Positions 20,825-21,491 of a stretch of 21,491 bases of DNA are shown here, piece after piece. The first letter of the stretch is position 1. The number at the start of each line of letters is the position of its first letter. The stretch is from a virus, in IMG/VR virus record IMGVR_UViG_3300025818_000232, positions 1 to 21,491 of that record, one strand, 5' to 3'. The notes beneath the pieces were generated by a model. The model was not told where the DNA came from. It did not search any database and saw nothing but the letters and a program-made list of their open reading frames with translations. Both the position numbers and the translations under genes were made by a program.

Positions 20825-21385
20825 TCAGCTCCGCTTAACAGCGATGTTGCCAGGTCCACTGATTCTAAGCCCGGTGAAATAACGCTCTACCATCGGCGGG
20901 ATCCGATCAGCACCAGTTGCGCCATAGGTGTTAGGCGTAACGTCCAGGTTGCCGATCTTGACGTTCTTGTAGTCCTCAAGCCCGCTTAAACCCAGACCGT
21001 CTTTGTTGTTGTTCAGGTAGACCGCCAAAACCGCCTGCGCCTTCTTGACCTGATCCGGGATCTCGGTGTCCGTAAAGTAGTCAGTCGTAATACGAAACGG
21101 AAAACCAACCGAGTAAGTATTGATGTAGGTGTCTGGCTTTCGGACCCCAGTGCGCGGCCACTGGAGAGACTGCGTATCAGTCGCACGGGCACCTAAAAAG
21201 CGTTCACGATCAATCCGCTGGGTAGCGGTGTACAAGGCACGATTCTTCTGATCGTCCGTAGCAGACGCCCAAGCAGCTACGTCATCATCTTGGACTAAGC
21301 CGTCGATGATCGCGTTAGCGTCACTCAGGGTCAGGTAGCTGTTTGCGCTTGCGCCCCCGACTGTTGCGTCGATTGAGATTGCCAT
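20825..21385 (-). CDS. Head-tail adaptor (DnaT-like family, gp6-type position)
   Basis: This 186-residue protein has helical segments (LTLSDANAIIDGL, then DQKNRALYTATQRIDRERF) and the motif QSLQWPRTGVRKPD near residues 70-85. It also has IPDQVKKAQAVLAVYLNN and a C-terminal beta portion ending RYFTGLRISGPGN. The LQWPR-GV motif with following helices marks the family labelled DnaT-like in databases. In phages it sits as the first head-tail connector after the capsid, and the replication label is probably misleading. The position, first of the neck genes, supports an adaptor role. The start overlaps a small upstream frame by 65 bp. Confidence 0.8.
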   Translation of the reverse strand: MAISIDATVGGASANSYLTLSDANAIIDGLVQDDDVAAWASATDDQKNRALYTATQRIDRERFLGARATDTQSLQWPRTGVRKPDTYINTYSVGFPFRITTDYFTDTEIPDQVKKAQAVLAVYLNNNKDGLGLSGLEDYKNVKIGNLDVTPNTYGATGADRIPPMVERYFTGLRISGPGNIAVKRS

Positions 21386-21491
21386 CGGGCGTCTCGGAAG
21401 GTTTATCAGTTACAAGCTCGGGAGGGGCAGAGGCTGCCGCCGTAGCAACAGCCTCAAGTTCCCGTGCTCGCCTAAAAGCGAACAACCCCAT
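21321..21491 (-). CDS. Small basic protein downstream of the capsid region (start at window edge)
   Basis: The frame opens with an ATG at the last base of the window, so it may begin there or continue from outside. It encodes 56 residues: MGLFAFRRARELEAVATAAA, a Pro/Ser/Glu linker, then RRNSRGRKRKQLPDPE and a TGA at 21321-21323. The pattern of an MxLFxFRRxRE start with a basic tail resembles small proteins that often follow the major capsid gene in siphoviruses; this is from memory. Its last 65 bp overlap the adaptor gene in another frame. It is too short for usual gene callers but plausible given the start motif. Confidence 0.6.
   Translation of the reverse strand: MGLFAFRRARELEAVATAAASAPPELVTDKPSETPDGNLNRRNSRGRKRKQLPDPE

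Noticed and set aside
20825-21385. Replication role (DnaT) for the adaptor gene
   Set aside because: The DnaT-like database label conflicts with its place at the start of the neck gene cluster; a structural adaptor role fits better.

Overview
This window reads as the late structural and lysis region of a lambda-like, long non-contractile-tailed phage (siphovirus) or prophage, probably of a marine or brackish unicellular cyanobacterium such as Synechococcus or Cyanobium. The tail assignment rests on a complete lambda-order set of tail genes. The cyanobacterial host is an inference. It rests on the N-terminal fiber segment, several micro-proteins and a tail-associated small protein that I remember from marine cyanophages, and on a sigma factor fragment of cyanobacterial flavour.

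Right to left on the minus strand, in order of transcription: a small basic ORF at the right edge (21321-21491), a head-tail adaptor (20825-21385), three tandem diverged copies of one small protein family (20081-20821), head closure, HK97 gp10-like and tail terminator proteins (18929-20081), the major tail tube protein (18503-18925), and the tail assembly chaperones G and GT. G and GT are linked by a textbook -1 frameshift site at 18117-18123. Then come the tape measure protein (15550-17910), the lambda-type tail tip set M, L, K, I, J (8568-15550), a collar-domain fiber (7498-8568) and a large repeat-rich fiber ending in an S74 self-cleaving chaperone domain (4130-7462). Most junctions from the tape measure to the first fiber share a single base or ATGA, so the tip proteins are probably made by coupled translation.

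The lysis and micro-gene block follows (2593-4055): seven tightly packed small genes, at least three encoding one predicted membrane helix (holin or spanin candidates), and then a two-domain endolysin (1524-2621) joining a GH24 lysozyme to an M15-type peptidase.

The left 1.5 kb has a different character. Three coupled rightward genes encode a sigma factor reduced to regions 3-4, an NrdR-like zinc ribbon lacking the ATP-cone, and an unknown protein. The unknown protein overlaps a leftward membrane-protein gene by 188 bp. A rightward 55-residue gene then ends 7 bp inside the end of the endolysin gene. The regulatory and late transcription units therefore meet tail to tail with no room for a terminator. 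No tRNA, CRISPR, insertion sequence, integrase or attachment site was seen, and there is no gene-free stretch above 300 bp.
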